From: Pseudomonadales bacterium
GTDB taxonomy: Bacteria; Pseudomonadota; Gammaproteobacteria; Pseudomonadales; IMCC2047
NCBI GenBank assembly: GCA_024234615.1
Contig: JACKNY010000001.1
Span: 1,144,501-1,208,500, forward strand
Direction: 5' to 3'
DNA length: 64,000 nucleotides
Under the pieces are notes generated by a model. It was not told the DNA's origin and ran no database searches. It was given only the letters and a program-made list of their open reading frames with translations. The translations under genes and the position numbers were made by a program. Of this stretch, positions 8,724-16,846 are shown piece by piece; position 1 is the stretch's first letter, and every line of letters starts with the position of its first letter.

Positions 8724-9944
8724 ATGCGAATCCTCCACATCCTAGACCATTCCATCCCTCTACACAGTGGCTACACTTTCCGTACCCGTGCGATACTGAA
8801 TCAACAGCGGGCAATGGGCTGGAAAACTTTTCATGTCACCAGCCCCAAACAGGGCAAGACTGACCAACTCAAAGAACAAATCGACGGTTTGGAGTTTTAC
8901 CGTACCCCGCAACCCGATGGTCAACTTGGCAAATTACCTATGCTGAATCAGTTGGCCATCGTGCCTGCGCTAAGAGATCGATTGGCGCAGGTGGTGCAAG
9001 AGGTTCAACCAGACATTCTGCACGCACATTCTCCCTCACTAAACGGTTTGGCCGCGCTGAAAGTGGCGCGACGCTTTAATTTACCTTTGGTCTATGAAGT
9101 GCGCGCCTTTTGGGAAGATGCCGCGGTGGACCACGGCACCAGTAGTGAATGGGGCGTTAGATATCGCCTGACGAGGGCTAGTGAAACACTAGTGCTAAAA
9201 AATGCCGATGCGGTTACCACCATTTGCCAAGGGCTTCGTTCAGAAATGATAGGACGCGGAATACCGGAGCGAAAAATTACCGTGATCCCCAATGCCGTGG
9301 ATATCGATAATTTTCCCGCAAACTGTATAGAAGATACCACACTGAAATCAGAACTGGGATTAGCAGGCAAAACTGTTCTTGGCTTCCTCGGTTCATTCTA
9401 CGCTTATGAGGGGTTGGTGTTTCTTGTTGAAACCTTACCGATGATTTTGCAGAACAAGCCTGATATCCGTTTGCTGCTAGTTGGCGGCGGCCCAGAAGAA
9501 CAAAAGTTAAAGCAACGCGTGCAGCAATTGGGTTTGCAGGATACCGTCATCTTTACCGGACGCGTACCGCATGAGCAAGTGCAGCGCTATTACGGATTGA
9601 TTGATCTACTAGTTTTCCCCCGCATGTCGATGCGATTAACTGACTTAGTTACTCCTTTAAAGCCACTGGAAGCGATGGCTCAAAATAAAGTTGTGCTAGC
9701 TTCGGATGTGGGAGGACACAAAGAGTTGATTCAAGACGGTATTAATGGCTATTTATTTCGTAGTGGAGACAAACAGGATCTAAGCAAAAAGTTAAATAAA
9801 ATACTTGATCGGCAGATGGAATGGGATGCTATCCGGGCAAAGGGCCGAGAATATGTCGAGCAGGAGCGCAATTGGGCTGTGAGCGTCGCGAACTATGAAA
9901 TGGTATATGGATCGTTACTGAATAAGGCTCGTCAGAAAGGATGA
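8724..9944 (+). CDS. Exosortase A-associated GT4 glycosyltransferase (TIGR04063-like)
   Basis: A 406-residue GT-B enzyme starting 'MRILHILDHSIPLHSGYTFR', the signature opening of the third XrtA-associated glycosyltransferase family. The domain boundary is marked by VIPNAVDIDNF (about 189-199). The donor-site region 'PRMSMRLTDLVTPLKPLEAMA' (about 295-315) has the arginine/leucine-rich form of this family rather than the usual GFG block. It is a cytoplasmic enzyme extending the EPS repeat unit. ATG at 8724 has GGGTGAGGG of the repeat tail upstream. Its end overlaps the next glycosyltransferase by 4 nt (ATGA). Confidence 0.93.
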   Translation: MRILHILDHSIPLHSGYTFRTRAILNQQRAMGWKTFHVTSPKQGKTDQLKEQIDGLEFYRTPQPDGQLGKLPMLNQLAIVPALRDRLAQVVQEVQPDILHAHSPSLNGLAALKVARRFNLPLVYEVRAFWEDAAVDHGTSSEWGVRYRLTRASETLVLKNADAVTTICQGLRSEMIGRGIPERKITVIPNAVDIDNFPANCIEDTTLKSELGLAGKTVLGFLGSFYAYEGLVFLVETLPMILQNKPDIRLLLVGGGPEEQKLKQRVQQLGLQDTVIFTGRVPHEQVQRYYGLIDLLVFPRMSMRLTDLVTPLKPLEAMAQNKVVLASDVGGHKELIQDGINGYLFRSGDKQDLSKKLNKILDRQMEWDAIRAKGREYVEQERNWAVSVANYEMVYGSLLNKARQKG

Positions 9945-11017
9945 AATCAATCAGATTAGGACTGGTCGGGCCGTTGCCGCCTCCAGCCGGTGGAATGGCG
10001 AGGCAAACGCTACAATTGGCGGAGCTGTTAACACAACAAGGTGTTCAAGTTGAATTAATTAGAACGAATCCAGACTATCAGCCAGCCTTTATTTCTCGAG
10101 TAAAAGGGATCCGCGCACTGTTCCGCTTATTTGGCTATCTCGTCTGTGTTTACAAAACCGTTGCGAAAGTTGATATGTTTCACATCATGGCGAACTCCGG
10201 TTGGTCTTGGTACCTTTTTGTTGCTCCAGTAGTGTGGATCGCCTGGTTTAAGAAGATTCCCGTTGTACTTAACTATCGAGGAGGGGAGGCCGCTAAGTTT
10301 TTTTCTAAATCCTGGCTTTGGATACATCCGACCATGAAGAAAGTACAGATGGTGGTGGTACCATCACCGTTCCTCTCAAAAATATTTGATGAGCGTAATA
10401 TAGCGACGCACATAGTTCCGAATGTGCTCGACCTGGAACGATTTCAACCCTCCAAAGGAGCCCGTGGCAAGAAAGGCGCGCCGCATATCATCGTGACGAG
10501 AAACCTGGAAGAGATTTATGGCATTGGTACTGCTTTGAAAGCCTTTGCATTAATTCGCAAACAGTTTCCCGAAGCACTTTTAACAATCGCCGGTTCCGGC
10601 CCTTTGCTGAAAGAATTACAGGAAACAACAAAAACCTTGGGTATTGATGCGAACACTGATTTTTGCGGAAGATTGGATCATGCACAAATAGCTGCGCTCT
10701 ATCAGGATTCCGATTTAATGCTCAATCCCAGCTTGGAAGATAATTCGCCTAATTCGATCATCGAAGCGCTTGCTTCTGGTGTACCTGTTATCAGCACTAA
10801 TGTGGGTGGGATTCCCTATCTCATCCAATCCGGGAAAAATGGGATGCTTGTGGAGCCAAACGACGCTAAGGAAATGGCTGGTGCGGCACTTAGAATTCTG
10901 GGAGACGAAGAATTGAAAGATAGGCTTGTCGCGCAAGGTAGTCAGGATGTTAAAAAATTCGATCAGAATGTGGTTGTTTCACAACTGTTGGATTTATATG
11001 TACGGGTACTGTGCTAA
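9941..11017 (+). CDS. GT4 family glycosyltransferase
   Basis: A 358-residue GT-B glycosyltransferase. 'GLVGPLPPPAGGMARQTLQL' near the N-terminus is the glycine-rich acceptor-domain loop, and 'EDNSPNSIIEALASGVPVIS' (about 266-285) is the E-x7-E donor site of GT4 enzymes. The start overlaps the previous stop (ATGA), which indicates translational coupling with the Stp3-like gene. The sugar specificity cannot be read from the sequence. It is probably one of the enzymes building the exopolysaccharide repeat unit. Confidence 0.9.
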   Translation: MKSIRLGLVGPLPPPAGGMARQTLQLAELLTQQGVQVELIRTNPDYQPAFISRVKGIRALFRLFGYLVCVYKTVAKVDMFHIMANSGWSWYLFVAPVVWIAWFKKIPVVLNYRGGEAAKFFSKSWLWIHPTMKKVQMVVVPSPFLSKIFDERNIATHIVPNVLDLERFQPSKGARGKKGAPHIIVTRNLEEIYGIGTALKAFALIRKQFPEALLTIAGSGPLLKELQETTKTLGIDANTDFCGRLDHAQIAALYQDSDLMLNPSLEDNSPNSIIEALASGVPVISTNVGGIPYLIQSGKNGMLVEPNDAKEMAGAALRILGDEELKDRLVAQGSQDVKKFDQNVVVSQLLDLYVRVLC

Positions 11018-11038
11018 TGATTTGCTTTCAGATCGCTG

Positions 11039-11179
11039 CCCTCACCCTAGCCCTCTCCCAGAGGGAGAGGGGATTAGGCTCCAGTGAGTTAACGGTTCCT
11101 TCGCGTAATTTCCTTTATCCCAGGGAGAGACTGCGCATACACAATCCCCTCTCCCTCTGGGAGAGGGCTAGGGTGAGGG
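11039..11179. repeat. Palindromic repeat element 5, 35-bp inverted terminal arms
   Basis: The left arm 11039-11073 is the reverse complement of the right arm 11145-11179 over the full 35 bp. The 71-bp interior contains a decayed CTTTATCCCAGGGAGA unit. The right arm runs straight into the ribosome site GGGAGGA of the gene at 11190. Confidence 0.93.
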
Positions 11180-11189
11180 AGGACGCCAA

Positions 11190-12536
11190 ATGAGCAGCCT
11201 CTATACAAAATTGGTATCCTGCGCCATTTTCCCGTTGCACGAATGCCTCAAAGGCCACACCACTGTTGCAGATATGCGTTCATTAGAACAGAGCCAGTGG
11301 TGGTCGAAAGACGAAATACTGGCGTTGCAATCACAGCGCTTACAAAAACTTATACGCTCCGTAAACCAAAACGTGCCTTATTATGCGGAGTTACTTGAAT
11401 CACAGAATATTGACCCAGCTGAGATCAAATCCGCCGAGGATTTGAAGAAATTACCTTTTTTAAATAAAGCACTGATTCGAGCGAATAGCGATAAACTGCG
11501 CGCAAGGAATGCCAAACATCTAAGCCGGTTTAACACGGGTGGATCGAGCGGTGAACCACTCATTTTCTATATCGGCAAAGAGCGCGTCAGTCGTGATGTG
11601 GCCGCCAAATGGCGTGCTACGCGTTGGTGGGATGTAGATTTGGGTGATAAGGAAATTGTGCTGTGGGGTTCGCCAATTGAATTAGGCACGCAGGATTATG
11701 TGCGGTTAATTCGCGATAAATTACTAAGAACTCGTTTGCTGCCAGCTTTTGAAATGTCAGAAGCTAAAATTGACAGCTTTATCCAGGAAATTAAAAAGGT
11801 TAAGCCGCAGATGCTGTTTGGTTATCCCTCAGCTTTTAGTCTGATTGCCAAACGGGCAAAGGATACTAATATTCTATTAAATGGTTTGGGGACGAAGGTT
11901 GTATTTGTTACCTCAGAACGACTCTATGACCATCAACGAGAATTGCTAGAAAACACATTTGGCTGCCCTATTGCGAACGGGTATGGAGGACGCGACGCAG
12001 GATTTATAGCTCATCAATGTCCGCAAGGTAATATGCATATTACCGCAGAGGATATTATCGTAGAAATTGTCGACCCAGCGGGCAACGTTCTACCGCCTGG
12101 AAATTCTGGCGAAATAGTCACTACACACTTGGCGACCCAGGATTATCCTTTTATTCGCTATCGCACTGGTGATATCGGTGTTTTAGAGGAAAGAAATTGC
12201 TCTTGTGGCAGAGGCCTGCCGATTCTTAAGGAAATACAGGGGCGTAGTACAGACTTTATAGTAGCTGCCGATGGTACGTTGATGCATGGGCTGGCACTGA
12301 TATATATCCTACGTGACATCCAGTCAGTATTGGAGTTTAAAATCATTCAGGAAAGCAAGCAGCTAACAAGGGTGCAGTTGGTGGTCAATTCGAATTTTAG
12401 TGAATTCGATGAAAAGCAAATCATATCGGGCTTCAAAAAGCGTCTAGGTGATGGTGTCAATATTGTGATCGAGCGCGTGGATAAAATAGCGGCAGAAGCG
12501 TCGGGGAAAATGCGCTACGTGGTGAGCCGTATTTAA
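11190..12536 (+). CDS. CapK/phenylacetate-CoA ligase-like adenylating enzyme
   Basis: A 448-residue member of the AMP-forming adenylate superfamily, in the CapK/PaaK branch often found in capsule and EPS loci. The P-loop NTGGSSGEP is near residues 115-123. YGGRDAG and YRTGDIG mark the adenylate-binding region, and a C-terminal lid follows (KMRYVVS at the end). A SCGRGLP segment retains a CxxC-like element. PaaK relatives activate a carboxylic acid to acyl-AMP and then a thioester; here the acid and its use are unknown. ATG at 11190 is preceded by GGGAGGA, partly donated by the repeat tail. Confidence 0.85.
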   Translation: MSSLYTKLVSCAIFPLHECLKGHTTVADMRSLEQSQWWSKDEILALQSQRLQKLIRSVNQNVPYYAELLESQNIDPAEIKSAEDLKKLPFLNKALIRANSDKLRARNAKHLSRFNTGGSSGEPLIFYIGKERVSRDVAAKWRATRWWDVDLGDKEIVLWGSPIELGTQDYVRLIRDKLLRTRLLPAFEMSEAKIDSFIQEIKKVKPQMLFGYPSAFSLIAKRAKDTNILLNGLGTKVVFVTSERLYDHQRELLENTFGCPIANGYGGRDAGFIAHQCPQGNMHITAEDIIVEIVDPAGNVLPPGNSGEIVTTHLATQDYPFIRYRTGDIGVLEERNCSCGRGLPILKEIQGRSTDFIVAADGTLMHGLALIYILRDIQSVLEFKIIQESKQLTRVQLVVNSNFSEFDEKQIISGFKKRLGDGVNIVIERVDKIAAEASGKMRYVVSRI

Positions 12537-12589
12537 GCTGTGCCGTAATTAGTTCACCACTACAATATTAATGTATTGAGGTTTCTAAA

Positions 12590-12685
12590 ATGTCGCTATC
12601 AGTATCTCAAAAGCGAACTAGACTTACAGCTAAACTGATAAAAATTAGATTTGACAGGGCTTTTTCTGGCGTCAGAGGTGCTTAA
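12590..12685 (+). CDS. Possible 31-residue basic microprotein
   Basis: Reads MSLSVSQKRT...VRGA, 31 residues rich in Arg and Lys, with no similarity that I recognise. Support comes from its signals: TTGAGG lies about 9 nt upstream of the ATG, and its TAA overlaps the ATG of the next small ORF in a TAATG arrangement, as in many real genes of this locus. It is too short for codon statistics and could be a leader for coupling rather than a functional protein. Confidence 0.4.
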   Translation: MSLSVSQKRTRLTAKLIKIRFDRAFSGVRGA

Positions 12686-12789
12686 TGGCGAATACAATAT
12701 TATTTATTATTTTTAATTTAGCCATTGTTTATACGATTTATTGGGCCTACAAAAATGACCGAGGCCCCGATAGTGCCGACAAGAAATAG
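12685..12789 (+). CDS. 34-residue single-pass membrane microprotein upstream of the MBOAT gene
   Basis: ATG at 12685, coupled by TAATG to the preceding small ORF, with GAGGTG about 6 nt upstream. The product starts MANTILFIIFNLAIVYTIYW, one hydrophobic segment (about 4-20), and continues with a charged tail (YKNDRGPDSADKK). It lies 46 nt before an MBOAT acyltransferase gene. In Gram-positive dlt operons a comparably tiny membrane protein, DltX, is encoded beside the MBOAT protein DltB. The analogy is positional and architectural only; I see no sequence similarity to DltX. Confidence 0.55.
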   Translation: MANTILFIIFNLAIVYTIYWAYKNDRGPDSADKK

Positions 12790-12835
12790 AGTTAATAAAT
12801 TATGCAGTTTAAATAGTAAATAGATTTATATTCGA

Positions 12836-14332
12836 ATGTTATTCAACTCCTATATATTTATACTTCTATTCTTACCGTTAACGCTGTGTGCCTATTACGC
12901 ATCAAGAAATTTTGCTAGCAAGCAATTTTCTTTTGTTATTCTGGTGGTTGCTTCTCTTGTCTACTACGGCTATTGGCGATTTGGTTATCTCGCCTTAATT
13001 ATCGCGTCCATACTTTTTAATTATCTTGCGGGTATTCTATTAAACCGGCTGCAAGAGGGCGGTTTAAAACGAGCTCTATTAATCGTTTTTGTAGGTGCTA
13101 ATTTAGCTCTGCTGGGCTATTACAAGTACTGGAACTTCTTGTTCGAGAACATTGAGTACTTAACGGGTGCAGCAATGCCGATAGACTCAATTATTCTGCC
13201 ATTGGCGATTTCCTTTTTTACTTTTCAGCAAATTGCCTATCTCGTGGATGTGTACCGAAAACATCTGCGTGAGTACAGCTTTGTCCACTATTGTCTTTTT
13301 GTATCCTTTTTCCCGCAGTTGATTGCGGGGCCTATCGTCCATCATAAAGAGATGATGCCGCAATTCGACGACGCGCAAGGGAAGACTTTCGATGCGGAGT
13401 TGTTCGTCTGCGGACTGTATCAATTTATACTTGGGTTATTTAAAAAAGTGATTTTGGCTGACAATTTGGCCTTATTCGCAACCCCCGTTTTTATGGCGGC
13501 AGACTCAGGGTCTGTATTATCTGGGCCAGAGGCCTGGATAGGGGTACTCGCCTATAGCTTCCAACTCTATTTTGATTTTTCCGGTTATTCGGATATGGCC
13601 ATAGGTATTGGCAAAATGTTTGGTATTCGGCTGCCGGTTAACTTTAATTCGCCTTATAAAGCGACATCCATCGTCGATTTTTGGCGTCGCTGGCACATTA
13701 CGTTATCGAGATTTTTAAAGGATTATCTGTACATTTCGCTCGGAGGCAATCGAAAAGGCCCGATTCGACGACAGGGTAACTTACTTATCACCATGTTGCT
13801 GGGTGGGTTATGGCATGGTGCGAGCTGGAACTTTGTGGTTTGGGGTGGAATGCACGGTAGCTATTTAGTGGTCAACCACTTATGGGGAAACCTATTGTCA
13901 GTAATGGGATTAGCTTCTTTAAAAACAAATAAAATATACCTGATTATCATGTGGGGAATAACCTTTATTGCGGTAGTGTTGGCATGGGTAATGTTTCGTG
14001 CAGAGACTTTTCATGGTGCGATGAATCTTTATGAATCGATGCTTGGCTTGGTTCCTGGCATCGAGGGCGGAAGTCGCTCAGCTTTGGTTTTGCAGGATTT
14101 GCCCAGGGCTTTGGCGATGGTTTTAGTCGGTGCTCTGGTGGCGCTATTTGCGCCAAACGTGCAGGAAATTATTGACCGACTCGACCGCAATGTTATCGGG
14201 CGTCAGACGGTATTGAATAAAGGTATGGAAAGGTTACAGGTTCCGGTTACGGCAATCCTGATGTCCTTTGCGTTGGTGCTTACTCTTTCTTCGATGAATA
14301 GAGTGAGTGAATTTCTGTATTTCCAATTTTAG
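12836..14332 (+). CDS. MBOAT family O-acyltransferase (AlgI/DltB-like)
   Basis: A 498-residue polytopic membrane protein of the membrane-bound O-acyltransferase family. Hydrophobic segments run throughout. The conserved block 'GLWHGASWNFVVWGGMHG' carries His327 and the second conserved His340. DFWRRWHITLSRFLKDYLYI and SGYSDMAIGIGKMFG are typical of the AlgI branch. These enzymes pass an acyl group, usually acetyl, across the inner membrane to a periplasmic partner that modifies polysaccharide. The next gene encodes a likely partner. ATG at 12836 is the first in frame, and no strong ribosome site is visible. Confidence 0.93.
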   Translation: MLFNSYIFILLFLPLTLCAYYASRNFASKQFSFVILVVASLVYYGYWRFGYLALIIASILFNYLAGILLNRLQEGGLKRALLIVFVGANLALLGYYKYWNFLFENIEYLTGAAMPIDSIILPLAISFFTFQQIAYLVDVYRKHLREYSFVHYCLFVSFFPQLIAGPIVHHKEMMPQFDDAQGKTFDAELFVCGLYQFILGLFKKVILADNLALFATPVFMAADSGSVLSGPEAWIGVLAYSFQLYFDFSGYSDMAIGIGKMFGIRLPVNFNSPYKATSIVDFWRRWHITLSRFLKDYLYISLGGNRKGPIRRQGNLLITMLLGGLWHGASWNFVVWGGMHGSYLVVNHLWGNLLSVMGLASLKTNKIYLIIMWGITFIAVVLAWVMFRAETFHGAMNLYESMLGLVPGIEGGSRSALVLQDLPRALAMVLVGALVALFAPNVQEIIDRLDRNVIGRQTVLNKGMERLQVPVTAILMSFALVLTLSSMNRVSEFLYFQF

Positions 14333-14347
14333 ATTGGGAGCGATTGG

Positions 14348-15418
14348 TTGCGAAATACGAGTTTGAATTATTTTTGCGTTGCTGTTTTGGTTTGGACAGG
14401 TGGTCTGATGCTGTTTAACTATAGCGTTGATCCGATTCAATTTTATCGAAAGGCAGCGCAGCCGGTATTCGTATTAAACCAGCGCTATCAAATACCGGGG
14501 CTCATTAGAAACTATGAGTTTGACACCGCTTTTATCGGTACTTCGCATAGCGAAAACTTTATCCCCTCATCATTAGATCGGGAGCTCGGTACAAAAAGTC
14601 TTAACTTGGCAATTAGTGGCTCGTCTGCTGCCGAGCAGAAAAATGTCGTCGAGTTAGCAGTCAAATCTGGAAAGTTGAAACAAGTCATCTGGGAGATGAA
14701 CTACAGATCCTTTAGTGGCATTAATCCTAACCTGGTTGAAGGAGGTGAGTTCCCTACTTACCTTTATCAAGTGAATCCGCTATCACATATCCAGTATCTG
14801 TTCTCTATAGGCTCACTGTGGATGAGCGTGAAAAACCTATTAGGGAAGGGGCCTGTTGAATTAGATAAACTCAATTATTGGGGAGATAAAGAGAAGAATA
14901 AATTTGATGGTAAGCATGTACTAGAGCATTTTTGTCGTATAAAAAGTAACGGGGACAGGGCTCCCCTACCGCTCAACTTTGATGTCAGTATTGAGGAAAA
15001 CCTCGGCAAAATTATTAATGCTAACCCGCAAGTCGCCTTTCACCTGTTTTTTCCTCCTTTCTCATTCTATAACTTTTTTTTAGGGAATGAGAAAGAGGCG
15101 GTTAATTTATTCAGAATAAAGATTTATCAGCTGGCGCGCTTGCATCAGAACGTATTTTTGCATGATTTTATGGCTCGCTATGATGTCATCGGGAATAAGA
15201 AATACTACAAAGACATTGAACATTTTGCGCCAGCTATCTCTGAGGTGATTGTTCGAGATATCGCCAAAGGGTTTTATGTTAGAACTGAGGTGAGTGATGG
15301 CCTGGAATTGGCCGAAGAATTTAATCGATTTATCGAACACCAAGCTGAAAAACTCCCAGATTGCCGTAAGTTAACCCCTGAACAAAACAGCATAAAACAA
15401 AGCAGCATAAAATTATGA
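14348..15418 (+). CDS. Membrane-anchored AlgJ/DltD-like partner of the MBOAT protein
   Basis: A 356-residue protein with an N-terminal anchor (about residues 8-25) and an extracytoplasmic domain. 'DTAFIGTSHSENFIPSSLD' (about 59-77) has the GTSHS form of the block I serine in SGNH/DltD/AlgJ-like proteins, and 'DIEHFAPAISEVIVRDIA' near the C-terminus could supply the D-x-x-H element. Together with the MBOAT gene 15 nt upstream this suggests periplasmic transfer of an acyl group to the polymer. The start is TTG at 14348 with GGGAG 7 nt upstream. The end overlaps the next gene (ATGA). Exact family membership is uncertain. Confidence 0.7.
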   Translation: MRNTSLNYFCVAVLVWTGGLMLFNYSVDPIQFYRKAAQPVFVLNQRYQIPGLIRNYEFDTAFIGTSHSENFIPSSLDRELGTKSLNLAISGSSAAEQKNVVELAVKSGKLKQVIWEMNYRSFSGINPNLVEGGEFPTYLYQVNPLSHIQYLFSIGSLWMSVKNLLGKGPVELDKLNYWGDKEKNKFDGKHVLEHFCRIKSNGDRAPLPLNFDVSIEENLGKIINANPQVAFHLFFPPFSFYNFFLGNEKEAVNLFRIKIYQLARLHQNVFLHDFMARYDVIGNKKYYKDIEHFAPAISEVIVRDIAKGFYVRTEVSDGLELAEEFNRFIEHQAEKLPDCRKLTPEQNSIKQSSIKL

Positions 15419-16716
15419 GAGACCTCTTCATCGTATTATTGTTAGCTGGCGCGCTACCGTTTGTTTTTAAGAAGCCGCAGGTAGGTGTGTTACTTTGGGT
15501 TTGGATGTCTATTATGAATCCTCATAAGCTTACCTATGGGTTCGCCTATGACTTTCCATTTCTCGATATTATTGCGGGTATTACTATCATTAGCCTATTG
15601 ATCAATAGGAAAAAACTCTACGTAGCTAAGTACCATCTTATTATAGGTATTCTGGCCTGTTATTATTTTTGGACTTGTCTGACTACGGTCTTTGCGGTTG
15701 AGTTTGTGCAAGCATTTGAGAAATGGCTGGCGTATTCAAAAACCATACTGATGGTTGCAGTTATATTAATGTCGATGAATAACCGAACCTGGACATTCGC
15801 TTTGATTTGGGTGTTTGTATTATCACTCGCTTTCACTGGCTTTAAGGGTGGGATATTTACAGTAATGACTGGTGGGGGATACAGAATATGGGGGCCTCCG
15901 CAAACAGCTTGGGGTGATAATAACGGTGTTTCCATCGCGATGTTAATTGGAGCACCGCTGATATGGGGGTTGAGATATTATTTTACAGACAAATTAACTA
16001 GGAGTTTTTTGCTCATTCTAGCAGGAACATTCTTCCTTACTTTGTTAGGGACACAGTCTCGCGGAGGGCTTGTTGGCGCAGCAGGTATGCTTTGTTATGC
16101 GGTTTATCGCTCTAAGTATAAGGTAACAGTTCTTCCGGCGATTGCAGTTTTAGTGATAGCAGGGTTGGTATTTATGCCCGAGTCATGGACTCAGAGAATG
16201 TCAACCATCGCTAATTATGAAGAGGATGCGTCTGCAAGTTCTCGCATTATCCAATGGAAATATGCCATAGATATTGCTGGAGAAAGGCCATTATTTGGTA
16301 ATGGATTTAATGCATTTTTTCATCAGCCCTATGTACAAAGATATCTGCATGACGATATCAATAGGGCGGTGCATAGTAATTATTTTGAAGTCCTTGGAGA
16401 ACATGGTTACATAGGTTTATTTGTATATTTGCTGCTGGGAATCGTTGCTGTCTTATCTGCAAACAGGGTCTCCAAAAAGCGATTCCACACGCCTCAATTA
16501 AAACGATCTTGCTTGCTGCTTTATATGACACAGTTTTCTATCGTTGGGTATGCAGCAAATGGTCTGACGGTAAATATGGCAACGTTAGATCTCTATTATT
16601 ACGTGCTGGCGATAGTCGTATTGTTAATTGGCCAAATTAAAGTACAAGAAGCTTCTATCAATGCAGTCAGCAATGATCATACGCCACCTAATAACATACC
16701 TGAGTATTCACGGTAA
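15415..16716 (+). CDS. Putative O-glycosylation ligase, exosortase A-associated (TIGR03097-like)
   Basis: A 433-residue multi-pass membrane protein starting MRDLFIVLLLAGALPFVF and 'VWMSIMNPHKLTYGFAYDFP', the signature N-terminus of the exosortase A-associated Wzy/WaaL-like family. TQSRGG (about residues 220-225) is the arginine-containing motif of O-antigen ligase/polymerase proteins, and VHSNYFEVLGEHG (about 321-333) is the periplasmic-loop histidine region. It is proposed to attach glycan to PEP-CTERM proteins or to polymerise the EPS. It is coupled to the preceding gene by an ATGA overlap. It is one of two Wzy-like proteins in the window. Confidence 0.93.
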   Translation: MRDLFIVLLLAGALPFVFKKPQVGVLLWVWMSIMNPHKLTYGFAYDFPFLDIIAGITIISLLINRKKLYVAKYHLIIGILACYYFWTCLTTVFAVEFVQAFEKWLAYSKTILMVAVILMSMNNRTWTFALIWVFVLSLAFTGFKGGIFTVMTGGGYRIWGPPQTAWGDNNGVSIAMLIGAPLIWGLRYYFTDKLTRSFLLILAGTFFLTLLGTQSRGGLVGAAGMLCYAVYRSKYKVTVLPAIAVLVIAGLVFMPESWTQRMSTIANYEEDASASSRIIQWKYAIDIAGERPLFGNGFNAFFHQPYVQRYLHDDINRAVHSNYFEVLGEHGYIGLFVYLLLGIVAVLSANRVSKKRFHTPQLKRSCLLLYMTQFSIVGYAANGLTVNMATLDLYYYVLAIVVLLIGQIKVQEASINAVSNDHTPPNNIPEYSR

Positions 16717-16846
16717 GTGTTAACAAGGCTCGTACTCACTATATCTTTTGATAATTTTGCATTAGTGATCAAGGGTTTAGCTTGAGAAATTGTTCCCGTA
16801 TGCTGAACCCCACTTTAACTATCTAAATAGTCGATAAAATAACTAC

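Noticed and set aside
8270..8814. Proline/serine-rich peptides with repeated 11-residue units around repeat element 4
   Set aside because: They come from the 33-bp DNA units and appear on both strands; the flanks lack coding signals.
922..11179. CRISPR array
   Set aside because: The 33-bp periodic units have no constant repeat/unique spacer pattern and no cas genes are present.
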